Below, piece after piece: positions 20,111-28,056 of a stretch of 39,068 nucleotides of DNA. The position numbers and the translations under genes were made by a program. Numbering within the stretch: position 1 is the first letter of the stretch; the number at the start of each line of letters is the position of its first letter. The notes under the pieces were generated by a model. It made no database searches. It saw nothing but the letters and a program-made list of their open reading frames with translations, and had not been told where the DNA came from. This stretch comes from Acidimicrobiia bacterium (GTDB taxonomy: Bacteria; Actinomycetota; Acidimicrobiia; Acidimicrobiales; Ilumatobacteraceae): positions 1 to 39,068 of the forward strand of contig RFSV01000012.1 in assembly GCA_009923785.1 (NCBI GenBank), given 5' to 3'.

Positions 20111-20743
20111 CTACGCCGTCGACACGTCTCTGAGTTCGCGGGCCAGTTCTTGGAACGCCCGAGCCCGATGCGAGATGCGGTTCTTCACGTCGTCACCTAG
20201 TTCGGCGAACGTCTGGTCGGGAAACTCGTCCGGCATGAACAACGGATCGAAGCCGAAGCCATGCTCGCCACGCTCGGTGAGGGCGATCGTGCCGCGACAC
20301 TCGCCTTCGACCGCGAGCTCGCGACCATCGGGCCACATCACGACGGCAACGGTCACGAAACGGGCCCGACGTGACTCGGGGGTGAGACATTCCTGTGACT
20401 CGAGACTCTCCAACAACTTTTGACGATTAGCACCGTACGGATCGTTCGCGTGTTCCGGACGATCACTCGCGTAGCGAGCCGTCCGCACTCCGAGTTCACC
20501 TGGCAACGCGTCGACGAAGAGTCCGGTGTCGTCGGCAACGGCCGGCTTTCCCGTTGCGTCGACGATCGCCTGCGCCTTCAGTCGTGCATTCCCGATCAAC
20601 GTGTCGGCGTTCTCGTCGACATCGGGCACTTCGGTGGGACGCGGGAGAAGTGTGACCGTGTCACCCAAATGTTCGCGAAACAGATCTTCGATCTCACGCA
20701 CCTTGTCGGGATTGGCCGATGCACAGTGAATCTCGAGATTCAT
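20111..20743 (-). CDS. rdgB: XTP/dITP pyrophosphatase (Ham1/RdgB)
   Basis: House-cleaning enzyme that hydrolyses non-canonical purine triphosphates. Motifs: N-terminal CASANPDKVREIEDL, DDTGLFVDALPGELGVRTARYA (here DTGLFVDALPG; usually SGLxVDAL), and GFGFDPLFMPDEFPDQTFAELGDDVKNRISHRARA near the C-terminus, shown as GFGFDPLF and NRISHRARA. 210 residues. It starts 12 bp after rph and is the last gene of the murI-rph-rdgB run, the same order as in M. tuberculosis around Rv1338-Rv1341. Confidence 0.96.
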   Translation of the reverse strand: MNLEIHCASANPDKVREIEDLFREHLGDTVTLLPRPTEVPDVDENADTLIGNARLKAQAIVDATGKPAVADDTGLFVDALPGELGVRTARYASDRPEHANDPYGANRQKLLESLESQECLTPESRRARFVTVAVVMWPDGRELAVEGECRGTIALTERGEHGFGFDPLFMPDEFPDQTFAELGDDVKNRISHRARAFQELARELRDVSTA

Positions 20744-20755
20744 GGCGTCGGCTGC

Positions 20756-21529
20756 TCAGGCACGTCGAGGAGGTGGCATCGAGATCATCTCGGTCTGCAA
20801 CGCGAACACCTCGGCAAGGCCGCCTTCGGCCAGACCGAGGAGAGAATCGAGTTCGGTGCGGCTGAACGACATCCCCTCGGCGGTTCCCTGCACTTCCACG
20901 AAGCGACCTGCCGCCGTTCCGGACTCCCCGGCCCCCCGCAACATCACGACGTTCATGTCGACTTCGGCGCGACTGTCTTCCACGTAGGGCAAATCGACCA
21001 CCGGAACACCGTCGACGATGCCGACGCTCACCGCTGCGCACAACGAATGCAGCGGGTGACTTTGCAGGGATCCAGCCTGCACCAGACGGGTGAGAGCGTC
21101 GTGCAGAGCGAGGAACCCACCGCAGATACTGGCGGTTCTCGTGCCGCCATCAGCCTGCAACACGTCGCAATCGACCACCACCTGACGCTCGCCGAGAGCG
21201 ACCATGTCGCACGCGGCCCGAAGGCTTCGACCGATCAGGCGTTGGATCTCGACGGTGCGCCCGCTCTGCTTGCCCTTGGCCGCTTCACGGTCGACTCGTT
21301 CAGGTGACGAGCCGGGAAGCATCGAATATTCGGCGGTGACCCAGCCCTTGCCGCTCCCCTTCATCCACCGCGGAACGTCCTCGTCGATGCTCGCCGTGCA
21401 CAGCACCCGGGTACGGCCGACGGAGACCAAAACACTGCCCGATGCCATCTCGGTGAAATCTCGTTCGAACGAGACCGGACGGAGTTCATGTGATTGGCGA
21501 CCGTCATGACGGGTGAAGGTTTGAGACAT
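20756..21529 (-). CDS. rph: Ribonuclease PH
   Basis: Phosphorolytic 3'-5' exoribonuclease that trims tRNA precursors. The start is the ATG at 21529 ([12 protein letters not shown], 257 residues). The frame stays open upstream, but that part would overlap murI. Motifs: [39 protein letters not shown] (RLIGRSLR is diagnostic), [16 protein letters not shown], and [18 protein letters not shown]. No Shine-Dalgarno; TAGGTT sits exactly 7 bp before the ATG, so this gene probably also has its own leaderless promoter. Confidence 0.96.
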   Translation of the reverse strand: MSQTFTRHDGRQSHELRPVSFERDFTEMASGSVLVSVGRTRVLCTASIDEDVPRWMKGSGKGWVTAEYSMLPGSSPERVDREAAKGKQSGRTVEIQRLIGRSLRAACDMVALGERQVVVDCDVLQADGGTRTASICGGFLALHDALTRLVQAGSLQSHPLHSLCAAVSVGIVDGVPVVDLPYVEDSRAEVDMNVVMLRGAGESGTAAGRFVEVQGTAEGMSFSRTELDSLLGLAEGGLAEVFALQTEMISMPPPRRA

Positions 21530-21560
21530 GGGAAAGAACCTAGCGAGGGGAAAGCTGGAT

Positions 21561-22424
21561 CTAACTTCTCGTTCTCCAACGTTCGGCACCGACGAGTTCG
21601 GGCCCGAGCAATTGGCGTCCAAGAGTCTCGAACCAGGCAACGTCACCACTCGACAGAAAGCGCGCCGTTCCCGGTGAATTTTCGTCCTTCTTCGCCCGCC
21701 CCGAGGTTTGTAGAAGATCTCGAAGAGCGAACGCCGTCTCGTCCGCCGACGACACAAGAATCACGTCATCACCCAAGACTTCACTGATCACTCGGGCGAG
21801 AAAGGGATAGTGCGTACAACCGAGAAGGAGCGCGTCGACTTTCGCTTCACGAACCGGAGCCAGTAGTCGCTCGGCCAAGACGGTGATTTCCTCCCCACTC
21901 GTCCGACCGCGCTCCACGAACTCGACGAATCCCGGACAAGCCGCGCTCACGAGATCGACACTCGCGCCGAACGACGCTCGAGCCACGGCCCGCTCGTACG
22001 AGCCCGAGTTGATGGTGCCGATCGTGCCGATCACACCCACCGAACCTTTGCGAGTGGCGCGCACCAGAGCTTCGGCGCCCGGATCGATCACACCGATGAC
22101 CGACACCGAGCGACCAGCGGCTGCGAACTCGGCTTCGAGTTCATGAACGGGCAGCGCCGCAGCAGCCGTGTTGCACGCGACCACCACCGCCTTGGCTCCG
22201 AAATCATCGACCAGACTCCAGGCGATCTCGCGCGCGTACTCGCGCACCTCGCTCAAGGGTTTGTCGCCGTAGGGATAACGCCCGGTGTCGCCGATGTACA
22301 CGAGGTCTTCACCGGGCAAAAGGTCGATGACAGCGCGGGCCACGGTGAGGCCGCCGAAACCCGAGTCGAACATGCCCACGGGTCCGGAGACTCCATCAAA
22401 ACCCAGGACACCATCAATACTCAC
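21561..22424 (-). CDS. murI: Glutamate racemase
   Basis: Makes D-glutamate for peptidoglycan. The two catalytic cysteines are visible: Cys84 in VACNTAAAA and Cys203 in LGCTHYPFL. The substrate motif [12 protein letters not shown] is at 17-28, followed by [11 protein letters not shown]. The GTG at 22424 gives 287 residues and has TAACGT exactly 7 bp upstream. An in-frame stretch further upstream would run antisense through the transporter gene. It is divergent from the EamA transporter with only 34 bp between starts. Confidence 0.95.
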   Translation of the reverse strand: MSIDGVLGFDGVSGPVGMFDSGFGGLTVARAVIDLLPGEDLVYIGDTGRYPYGDKPLSEVREYAREIAWSLVDDFGAKAVVVACNTAAAALPVHELEAEFAAAGRSVSVIGVIDPGAEALVRATRKGSVGVIGTIGTINSGSYERAVARASFGASVDLVSAACPGFVEFVERGRTSGEEITVLAERLLAPVREAKVDALLLGCTHYPFLARVISEVLGDDVILVSSADETAFALRDLLQTSGRAKKDENSPGTARFLSSGDVAWFETLGRQLLGPELVGAERWRTRS

Positions 22425-22458
22425 GGGTCGCACGTTACGAGATCTAGGCTCGCCGACC
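22425..22458. promoter_or_regulatory. Divergent leaderless promoters of murI and the EamA gene
   Basis: The 34 bp between the two GTG starts holds TAACGT on the minus strand (22437-22432), 7 bp before murI, and TAGGCT on the plus strand (22445-22450), 8 bp before the transporter. Neither gene has room for a Shine-Dalgarno leader. The palindrome AGATCT lies between the two boxes. Confidence 0.5.
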
Positions 22459-23316
22459 GTGCTCACCGCAACACTTCTGGCGTTGGGCGCGGCGGTCATC
22501 CACGCCGGCTGGAACCTGGCCGTCAAGACCTCCGGGGATCGTTGGCTCGCCCTGTGGGGCCAGATGGCGGCGGCCGCCATAGTGGGACTCCCTCTCGTCG
22601 CAATCTCGACCTTCTCCGACGGCTCGGTCGGATTCGTGCAGGGGAACCTCACCGTGTCGTCGTGGGGATGGGCCGGGCTGTCGGGCCTGATCCACGCCGT
22701 CTACATCTTCCACCTGGCTCGGTCCTACGACGTTGCGGACTTCAGCGTCACCTATCCGATCGCCCGAGGTGGTGGCGCGCTTGTGGCTGCGATCGGTGGG
22801 GTCATTTTGTTGAACGACGACCTCTCCCTCGTCTCTGGTCTCGGCATCGTGATCGTGGTTCTCGGCCTCGGACTCCTGGCCGGACGTGTCGAGGCCACTC
22901 ATGTGCGCGCCGCCCTGTTGGTGGCACTCATGATCGGCAGCTACACCGTGGTCGACAGCAAGGGCGCCCGATCGACCGACAGTTCGGTGTACGCCTGGAG
23001 CATCTTTGTGCCCACCGCACTCGGCGTGACACTCGACGGGGTGCGTCGAGGTCGGTGGCGCGAGATGACGGCAAGCGTCTCGACGATGTGGAAGCAATAC
23101 GTCCTGACCGGTGTCGCGTCGGCGGTGACGTACTGGATGGTGCTGGCCGCCGTTCGTCGCGCACCGGTTGGTTACGTGACCGCGCTTCGCGAGTCGAGCG
23201 TCGTACTCGCCACCTTCATCGGCTGGAAATATCTTCGTGAAGCGAGCGGTCGTCGACGTCTGCTCGCTTCGATGATCGTGTTGGCCGGACTCGTCACACT
23301 CGTCGTCGGACGGTGA
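22459..23316 (+). CDS. EamA/DMT-family transporter
   Basis: 285-residue membrane protein of two EamA repeats with about 9-10 hydrophobic segments. The first repeat begins LTATLLALGAAVIHAGWNLAVK, the typical AxxWAxN-like entry; the second begins near VRAALLVALMIGSYTVVDSKGAR. The end of repeat two reads ESSVVLATFIGWKYLREASGRRRLLASM, with the usual E-s-s position. Substrate unknown: amino acids, nucleotides or other metabolites are exported by relatives. GTG start without Shine-Dalgarno. Confidence 0.85.
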   Translation: MLTATLLALGAAVIHAGWNLAVKTSGDRWLALWGQMAAAAIVGLPLVAISTFSDGSVGFVQGNLTVSSWGWAGLSGLIHAVYIFHLARSYDVADFSVTYPIARGGGALVAAIGGVILLNDDLSLVSGLGIVIVVLGLGLLAGRVEATHVRAALLVALMIGSYTVVDSKGARSTDSSVYAWSIFVPTALGVTLDGVRRGRWREMTASVSTMWKQYVLTGVASAVTYWMVLAAVRRAPVGYVTALRESSVVLATFIGWKYLREASGRRRLLASMIVLAGLVTLVVGR

Positions 23317-23326
23317 GTCAGAGACA

Positions 23327-23342
23327 TCGAGAAATCTCTCGA
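23327..23342. terminator. Weak hairpin between convergent EamA and cysM genes
   Basis: TCGAGA and TCTCGA form a 6-bp stem with a 4-base loop (AATC) in the 36 bp between the two stops. No proper T-run follows on either strand, so termination is only suggested. Confidence 0.3.
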
Positions 23343-23352
23343 AATAAACGAT

Positions 23353-24327
23353 CTAGAAGTAGATAATTTTCTCAGCCTGCGCTTCAGCAACATCTAGATC
23401 ATCGGTGTAGGCGCCGGTCGACAGGTACTTCCACCCGCCGTCGCACACGATGAACACGATCGTTCCCTCGTCGATCTCGGACGCCACCTTGGCTGCACCA
23501 GCGAGTGACGCTCCCGAGGAGATGCCGGCGAACACGCCGCATTCGAGCACGAGACGCCGGGTCCACTCGATGGATTCACGCGGGCGCACGACACGTTTGC
23601 GATCGAGGACCTCGAAACCGTGCCAGTTGTCGAACACCGGCGGGACGTATCCCTCATCGAGGTTGCGTAGACCTTCCACTCGTTCGCCGAGAGGCGGTTC
23701 AACGGCCACGATCTTGACGTCGGGCTTGTTCTCTTTCAGGTAACGACCGGTTCCCATGAGGGTTCCGCTCGTACCGAGTCCGGCCACGAAGTGAGTGATC
23801 TCGGGGACATCGCGCAGGATTTCGGGGCCCGTTCCTTCGTAGTGAGCTCGCGGATTGGCATCGTTGGCGTACTGATACAAGAAGCAGTACTCCGGGTGCT
23901 GAGCGGCCATCTCGATGGCTCGCTTCACTGCACCATTCGAGCCCTCTTCGCCTGGCGTGAGGATCACTTCTGCGCCGAACACCTCGAGCATCTGGCGACG
24001 TTCGATCGACACGCTGGTGGGCATCAGGATCTTGATCGGGTAGCCCTTCAAGCTCGCGATGGCGGCGAGGGCGATACCGGTGTTACCCGACGACGGTTCG
24101 AGAATGGTCTGGCCAGGCTGCAGACGACCGCTCGCCTCGGCATCGTCGATCATCGACTTGGCGATGCGATCCTTCACCGAACCGAACGGGTTCTGACTCT
24201 CGAGTTTGGCGATCAGACGGACCCGTGGATTGGGCGACAGTCGACTCACATCGACAACGGGAGTGTTGCCGATCAGGTCGAGAACATCACGGGCCACCAC
24301 GCTCTCGGCACTCAAGGGGGGATTCAT
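23353..24327 (-). CDS. cysM: CysM, O-phosphoserine/CysO-type cysteine synthase
   Basis: PLP fold-type II enzyme of 324 residues. Lys52 in GSVKDRIAKSM holds PLP, EPSSGNTG is the substrate loop, and GTSGTLMGTGRYLKE the glycine loop. The loop LRNLDEGYVPP places Arg221 where mycobacterial CysM has Arg220, the residue that selects O-phosphoserine over O-acetylserine; the C-terminal DGGWKYLSTGAY also matches CysM rather than CysK. The ATG at 24327 has a good Shine-Dalgarno (GAGGTG); the frame is open 16 codons further but without a site. It lies 110 bp after mec, and no cysO fits between. Confidence 0.93.
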   Translation of the reverse strand: MNPPLSAESVVARDVLDLIGNTPVVDVSRLSPNPRVRLIAKLESQNPFGSVKDRIAKSMIDDAEASGRLQPGQTILEPSSGNTGIALAAIASLKGYPIKILMPTSVSIERRQMLEVFGAEVILTPGEEGSNGAVKRAIEMAAQHPEYCFLYQYANDANPRAHYEGTGPEILRDVPEITHFVAGLGTSGTLMGTGRYLKENKPDVKIVAVEPPLGERVEGLRNLDEGYVPPVFDNWHGFEVLDRKRVVRPRESIEWTRRLVLECGVFAGISSGASLAGAAKVASEIDEGTIVFIVCDGGWKYLSTGAYTDDLDVAEAQAEKIIYF

Positions 24328-24380
24328 CGTGGTCACCTCGTTTCGTGAATCAGGGGGCCGGCACGACCCGGACAATTCCT

Positions 24381-24400
24381 ACAAATCCAGTCGGGATTGT
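24381..24400. promoter_or_regulatory. Imperfect palindrome upstream of cysM
   Basis: ACAAATCC (24381-24388) and GGATTGT (24394-24400) form an imperfect inverted repeat 53 bp upstream of the cysM start and just after mec. AATCCC-type half sites are common for Rrf2-family sulfur regulators; the link is only a suggestion. Some -10-like sequence (TAGGAA on the minus strand) is adjacent. Confidence 0.3.
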
Positions 24401-24437
24401 AATGAACTTCAGGCTCGATGCCCACTCGGGCCCGAGA

Positions 24438-24902
24438 TCAGGCCACGACGAGAGAAATCTCCTGAATCTCCTGTTCAGGGGCATCTACGGGTTCCCGAGT
24501 GATCCGAAACGTCCGGGCCTCGGGCTTCTCCCGCTTCAGGGTGACGATCAAGTAGTGCCAGTCGGGGTCGGGAGCAGCTGCCACGTCGGTGGGGCTCGGA
24601 TAGGCCTCGGTGTGGGTGTGAGAGTGCATGACGCCGCGAATCTCGAGGCCGAGATCGTCGCACTGTCGCTCGGCGCGCAGGTGATCTTTCGGATCGATGG
24701 TGTAGATCCGGGCCGAGGCCTCGACATTGCGACAGGGGAAAAAGTGCGTGATCCGATTCGTCGGGTGACCCGGCTGAGCGGGGCCGGCCATCAAGCCGCA
24801 GGCCTCGAGCGGGTACTCGGCCAGCGCCAACGCACACATCGCGTCGTGGACCTCGGGCGTGATCTCGAGAACCACGTCATCGCTCCTGAGCTCGTCGTCC
24901 AC
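24438..24902 (-). CDS. mec: Mec-type JAMM metalloprotease (CysO-cysteine peptidase)
   Basis: In M. tuberculosis Mec releases cysteine from the carrier protein CysO after CysM has formed the adduct. The JAMM motif is complete: Glu33 in PLEACGL and HSHTHTEAYPSPTD with His93, His95, Ser103 and Asp106. 154 residues from the GTG at 24902; M. tuberculosis Mec is similar in size. I prefer this start because TAGCCT lies exactly 7 bp upstream and because any earlier start would overlap the smpB start on the other strand. It is transcribed toward cysM. The CysO carrier gene itself is absent from the neighbourhood. Confidence 0.9.
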   Translation of the reverse strand: MDDELRSDDVVLEITPEVHDAMCALALAEYPLEACGLMAGPAQPGHPTNRITHFFPCRNVEASARIYTIDPKDHLRAERQCDDLGLEIRGVMHSHTHTEAYPSPTDVAAAPDPDWHYLIVTLKREKPEARTFRITREPVDAPEQEIQEISLVVA

Positions 24903-24909
24903 GGGTCGC

Positions 24910-24930
24910 AGGCTAAGACCTCCGTAGCCT
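24910..24930. promoter_or_regulatory. Mirror-image -10 boxes for mec and smpB
   Basis: AGGCTA (24910-24915) and TAGCCT (24925-24930) are a perfect 6-bp inverted repeat with a 9-bp centre. Read on each strand, both are TAGCCT: 7 bp before the mec GTG on the minus strand and 9 bp before the smpB ATG on the plus strand. Confidence 0.5.
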
Positions 24931-24939
24931 GGGACAACC

Positions 24940-25416
24940 ATGGCCGGACCGGGAACGAAGATCATCGCCAGCAATCGCAAGGCGCGTCATGACTTCACGA
25001 TCCTCGACGTGTTCGAAGCCGGCATCGTTCTGCAAGGTTCAGAAGTCAAGAGTCTGCGCGAGGGTCACGTTCAACTGGTCGACGCCTATGCCCGCATGAA
25101 CAACGGAGAGGTCTGGCTGGAAGGCGTGCACATCGCGCCATACCAGTTCGCTCATGGAGTGGGGGCCCACGATCCGAGTCGTCCCCGCAAATTGCTGTTG
25201 AACCGCGACGAAATCACCCGGATCGATGCGCGCATCGGACAGGAGCGCCTGGCTCTTGTACCTCTGTCGTTGTATTTCAAAGACGGTCGGGCCAAAGTCG
25301 AACTCGCTCTCGCCAAGGGTCGCACCAAAGGTGACAAGCGCCAGGCGATTGCCAAGAAGGACGCTCAACGAGAAATCGAACGTGAGATGGGTCGTCAGCG
25401 CAAGGGCAACTGGTAG
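24940..25416 (+). CDS. smpB: SsrA-binding protein SmpB
   Basis: Binds tmRNA and brings it to stalled ribosomes. 158 residues with IIASNRKARHDFTI at the N-terminus, EAGIVLQGSEVKSLREGHVQL, HIAPY, RPRKLLLNRDEI and the basic tail KRQAIAKKDAQREIEREM. The partner RNA gene ssrA is 2 kb downstream on the same strand. The start lies in a 37-bp divergent region shared with mec, with no Shine-Dalgarno. Its stop is one base from the convergent alpha-glucosidase stop. Confidence 0.97.
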   Translation: MAGPGTKIIASNRKARHDFTILDVFEAGIVLQGSEVKSLREGHVQLVDAYARMNNGEVWLEGVHIAPYQFAHGVGAHDPSRPRKLLLNRDEITRIDARIGQERLALVPLSLYFKDGRAKVELALAKGRTKGDKRQAIAKKDAQREIEREMGRQRKGNW

Positions 25417-25417
25417 T

Positions 25418-27100
25418 TCAGAGTCTCAGCCACACCGCGCTGTTCGGGGCGAGGTCGCCGTCCCAACAGGCACCTGACTCCGACTCGACGAGAACTTCAC
25501 CCGACATATCAAGCGACCGCGGTTCGTCACTCAGGTTGAAGAACACTGCGAGACGATCTCTCCGGTAGCCGAGTACGTCGGCGTGTTCGGTCTCGAGCCA
25601 CGAGAATTCTCCTGCCTCGGCAGATGCGACGTTTCGTCGCTCTTTCAGCAGGGTGCGATACATGTTCGTGATCGAGTCGGGGTCGAGATCGAGTGACTCG
25701 GCACTGTGTTCGCCCCAATTTTTCGGTTGGGGAAGCCACGAGATGTGCTCGGTGTTCCCGGCCGAGAAACCGTGATTTCCTGATCGATCCTGCGTCCACG
25801 GCAACGGCACACGACAGCCGTCGCGTCCCTTCTCGTTGCCGTGAGTGCGATGGAAGATGGGGTCCTGACGTCGATCGCCGGGAATGTCGAGAACTTCGGG
25901 AAGGCCCAATTCTTCGCCTTGGTAGAGAAAGAACGCTCCCGGGAGACCCGCCGTGAAGACAGCCATGGCACGCGACCGCCGCACACCGAGAGCAACGTCG
26001 ACCGGAGTGTTCGTGTACACGAGGTTGTTGCCGGTCCAGCTCTCGGCCGTGGCCGCGTCGGCGCGTCCGTAGCGGGTGACCGATCGGTGCGTGTCGTGAT
26101 TGTTGAGAGTCCAGGCGAGGGCGCCGCCGTTGTTCATGACGTCGTTCACGTAGCTGTCGACGAATCCCTTCACGCTCGCAGCCACCCACGGACTCAACAT
26201 GAGATCGAAGGCGAACGCCTGGTGGAACTGATCGGGGGCGACGTAGTCGAGGATCAGTTGGGGTTTGCGTGGGATGTAGGCCTCACAGATCGTGAACGGT
26301 TCGCGTCCAGGGTGCTCGGCCTGATACCGGTCGAGAGTGCGACGCCAGCGAGCCCAGTAGGCGCGAGCGATGTCGTGCCGCTGGAAGTGCTTGTTCATCG
26401 CCGAGGCATGAGCAGCCGGCAAACCAGGAGGCGGAGTGGGACCCTCGGGCAGCCCGGGCGTCTTGCCCACCACCGTCACTGCGTCGACCCGGAATCCTTC
26501 GACTCCCCTGTCGAGCCAGAAGGTGAGCACGTCGTCGAAGTGCTGTTGAACGTCTGGATGTTCCCAGTTGAAGTCGGGTTGGCCGGCGTCGAACACGTGC
26601 AGATACCACTGGCCGTCTGACCCGTCGGGTTCGGTCACCCGCGTCCAGGCCGGCCCGCCGAACAGTGACAGCCAATTGTTGGGTGGCTCGTCCCCGTTCG
26701 GACCGGAGCCGTCACGGAAGTAGAACCGTTCACGCTCGACACTCCCCCGGCCGGCCGAGACGGCCGAACGGAACCAGGCGTGGTCGATGCTGCAGTGGTT
26801 GGGCACGATGTCGAGAACGATCTTGATGCCACGTCGGCGCGCTTCGACGATCAGTTCATCGAGATCGGCCAAGGTTCCGAACATCGGATCGATGTCGAAG
26901 TAATCAGAGACGTCGTAACCATGGTCGCGTTGGGGCGACCGGAAGCACGGCGACATCCAGACGGCGTCGACCGACAACGACTGCAGATGATCGAGGTGGG
27001 AGATGATGCCCCGCAGGTCGCCGACTCCGTCACCGTTCGCATCAGCGAAGGACCGCGGATACACCTGGTACACGACGGCTTGACGCCACCATTCGGACAT
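25418..27100 (-). CDS. GH13 alpha-glucosidase (oligo-1,6-glucosidase type)
   Basis: Retaining alpha-glucosidase of 560 residues, cytoplasmic (no signal peptide). It starts WWRQAVVYQVYPRSFADANGDGVGDL. Catalytic residues: nucleophile Asp206 in GFRVDAV, acid/base Glu273 in ICEAYI, and Asp336 in NNHDTHR; region I is DIVPNH. A calcium-loop-like DANGDGVGD is at 20-28. The subfamily could also include alpha-glucosyltransferases or sucrose isomerases; the DAV after the nucleophile (Val two after Asp) favours alpha-1,4 action in known enzymes. TACAGT lies 6 bp before the ATG, inside the end of a small upstream ORF. Confidence 0.93.
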   Translation of the reverse strand: MSEWWRQAVVYQVYPRSFADANGDGVGDLRGIISHLDHLQSLSVDAVWMSPCFRSPQRDHGYDVSDYFDIDPMFGTLADLDELIVEARRRGIKIVLDIVPNHCSIDHAWFRSAVSAGRGSVERERFYFRDGSGPNGDEPPNNWLSLFGGPAWTRVTEPDGSDGQWYLHVFDAGQPDFNWEHPDVQQHFDDVLTFWLDRGVEGFRVDAVTVVGKTPGLPEGPTPPPGLPAAHASAMNKHFQRHDIARAYWARWRRTLDRYQAEHPGREPFTICEAYIPRKPQLILDYVAPDQFHQAFAFDLMLSPWVAASVKGFVDSYVNDVMNNGGALAWTLNNHDTHRSVTRYGRADAATAESWTGNNLVYTNTPVDVALGVRRSRAMAVFTAGLPGAFFLYQGEELGLPEVLDIPGDRRQDPIFHRTHGNEKGRDGCRVPLPWTQDRSGNHGFSAGNTEHISWLPQPKNWGEHSAESLDLDPDSITNMYRTLLKERRNVASAEAGEFSWLETEHADVLGYRRDRLAVFFNLSDEPRSLDMSGEVLVESESGACWDGDLAPNSAVWLRL

Positions 27101-27103
27101 AAC

Positions 27104-27271
27104 TCAACTGTAGGGCGGTCGAATGCCGGACCCGCCTTCTGCGGTCAGCCCGGACAGGTGACGCACGAAGGCCACTTCTTCGGCGTCGAGGCGGGCTCGT
27201 TCAACCTTGATCTCGGCCAATCGAGAACAGACCTCGGACACCGGCAGCAACGCAAGAGACTTGGCATGCAT
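27104..27271 (-). CDS. Small helical protein upstream of the alpha-glucosidase
   Basis: A 55-residue ORF (ATG at 27271, TGA at 27106-27104) ends 3 bp before the glucosidase ATG. The middle is an amphipathic helix: EVCSRLAEIKVERARLDAEE. Third codon positions are GC-rich like neighbouring genes, and GGGAAG lies 6 bp upstream as a possible ribosome binding site. The helix is reminiscent of the start of DUF222/HNH proteins, so it could be a remnant of one. No function assigned. Confidence 0.45.
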   Translation of the reverse strand: MHAKSLALLPVSEVCSRLAEIKVERARLDAEEVAFVRHLSGLTAEGGSGIRPPYS

Positions 27272-27362
27272 TCCAACTTCCCTTCACACACAAATTCGTG
27301 GGATCTCACCCGAAAGTGAGCATCGATCTCGACGGGAAGTCGTGACCACACCACAAACAAGG

Positions 27363-27379
27363 GGTGTTACACGAACACC
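27363..27379. promoter_or_regulatory. Inverted repeat GGTGTT-N5-AACACC upstream of ssrA
   Basis: A perfect 6-bp inverted repeat with a 5-bp centre, 65 bp before the mature tmRNA 5' end. A TAGGAT box at 27412-27417 is a possible -10 for ssrA, which would leave a short processed leader; the repeat lies upstream of the expected -35. Confidence 0.35.
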
Positions 27380-27444
27380 TCGACCCCCGGAAATTTCAGA
27401 AGTATCCGCGCTAGGATTCAACGCACATAGACGTATACGTCGAC

Positions 27445-27827
27445 GGGGCTGATCGGTTTCGACAGCAGTTCCGGTGGCCGTACGTGCGACCCGAGTTGCT
27501 CAGACTCGCTAAACGGGGCAACCCAAAGAATTGCCGATGAGCAGTTCGCTCTCGCCGCCTGATCCGTCAGGTGACGAAGAGACATCGTGACCAGAAATGG
27601 CGCACGGGGCCGATCCACCGCAGCCCGGCAACAGAAGCGGGGGATGACAGTTGGAAAGACCGCTGACGGCGTGAAAGACCGCTGACCGCACGGAAAGACG
27701 TGTCGTGGTCTCGGGTAACCGAGACAGTCGACCCGCCGGTGAGGTTGCGTCAGCCTCGAAGTCGGGAATGGTCGTAGCGCGGGCGTTCTCCGCCTGATGG
27801 ACGGGGGTTCGATTCCCCCCAGCTCCA
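27445..27827 (+). ncRNA. ssrA: Transfer-messenger RNA
   Basis: Standard one-piece tmRNA, about 383 nt. The 5' end GGGGCTGATCGGTTTCGACA is the usual tRNA-like start and pairs with CAGCTCC at 27820-27826 (one G-U). The T-arm GGGGGTTCGATTCCCCC is intact. The tag reading frame at 27533-27562 is GCC GAT GAG CAG TTC GCT CTC GCC GCC TGA, giving ADEQFALAA with the conserved ALAA end. The 3' CCA is not encoded: the discriminator A is followed by CAT. Exact resume codon is inferred from the frame of the ALAA end. Confidence 0.93.
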
Positions 27828-28056
27828 CATGAAGCTTCAGGTCTAATTTCGTCTTTGTCAGCGAGACCCGGGATGACAGAGACGTTCGCCGTTCGGTTCA
27901 CTTACCGCTTCGGTATTTCTGTATCTCCTTGTCGTCCGCTTCCTAGGTTCGCTTCATGCACTCGTCGCTTGACTGGCGGCCCGACGATGTTCATAATCCA
28001 CTTTCACGACGGGAACTACGTCGTTCCGGCTGAAGGCCTCTCATCTCAAGGACTGA

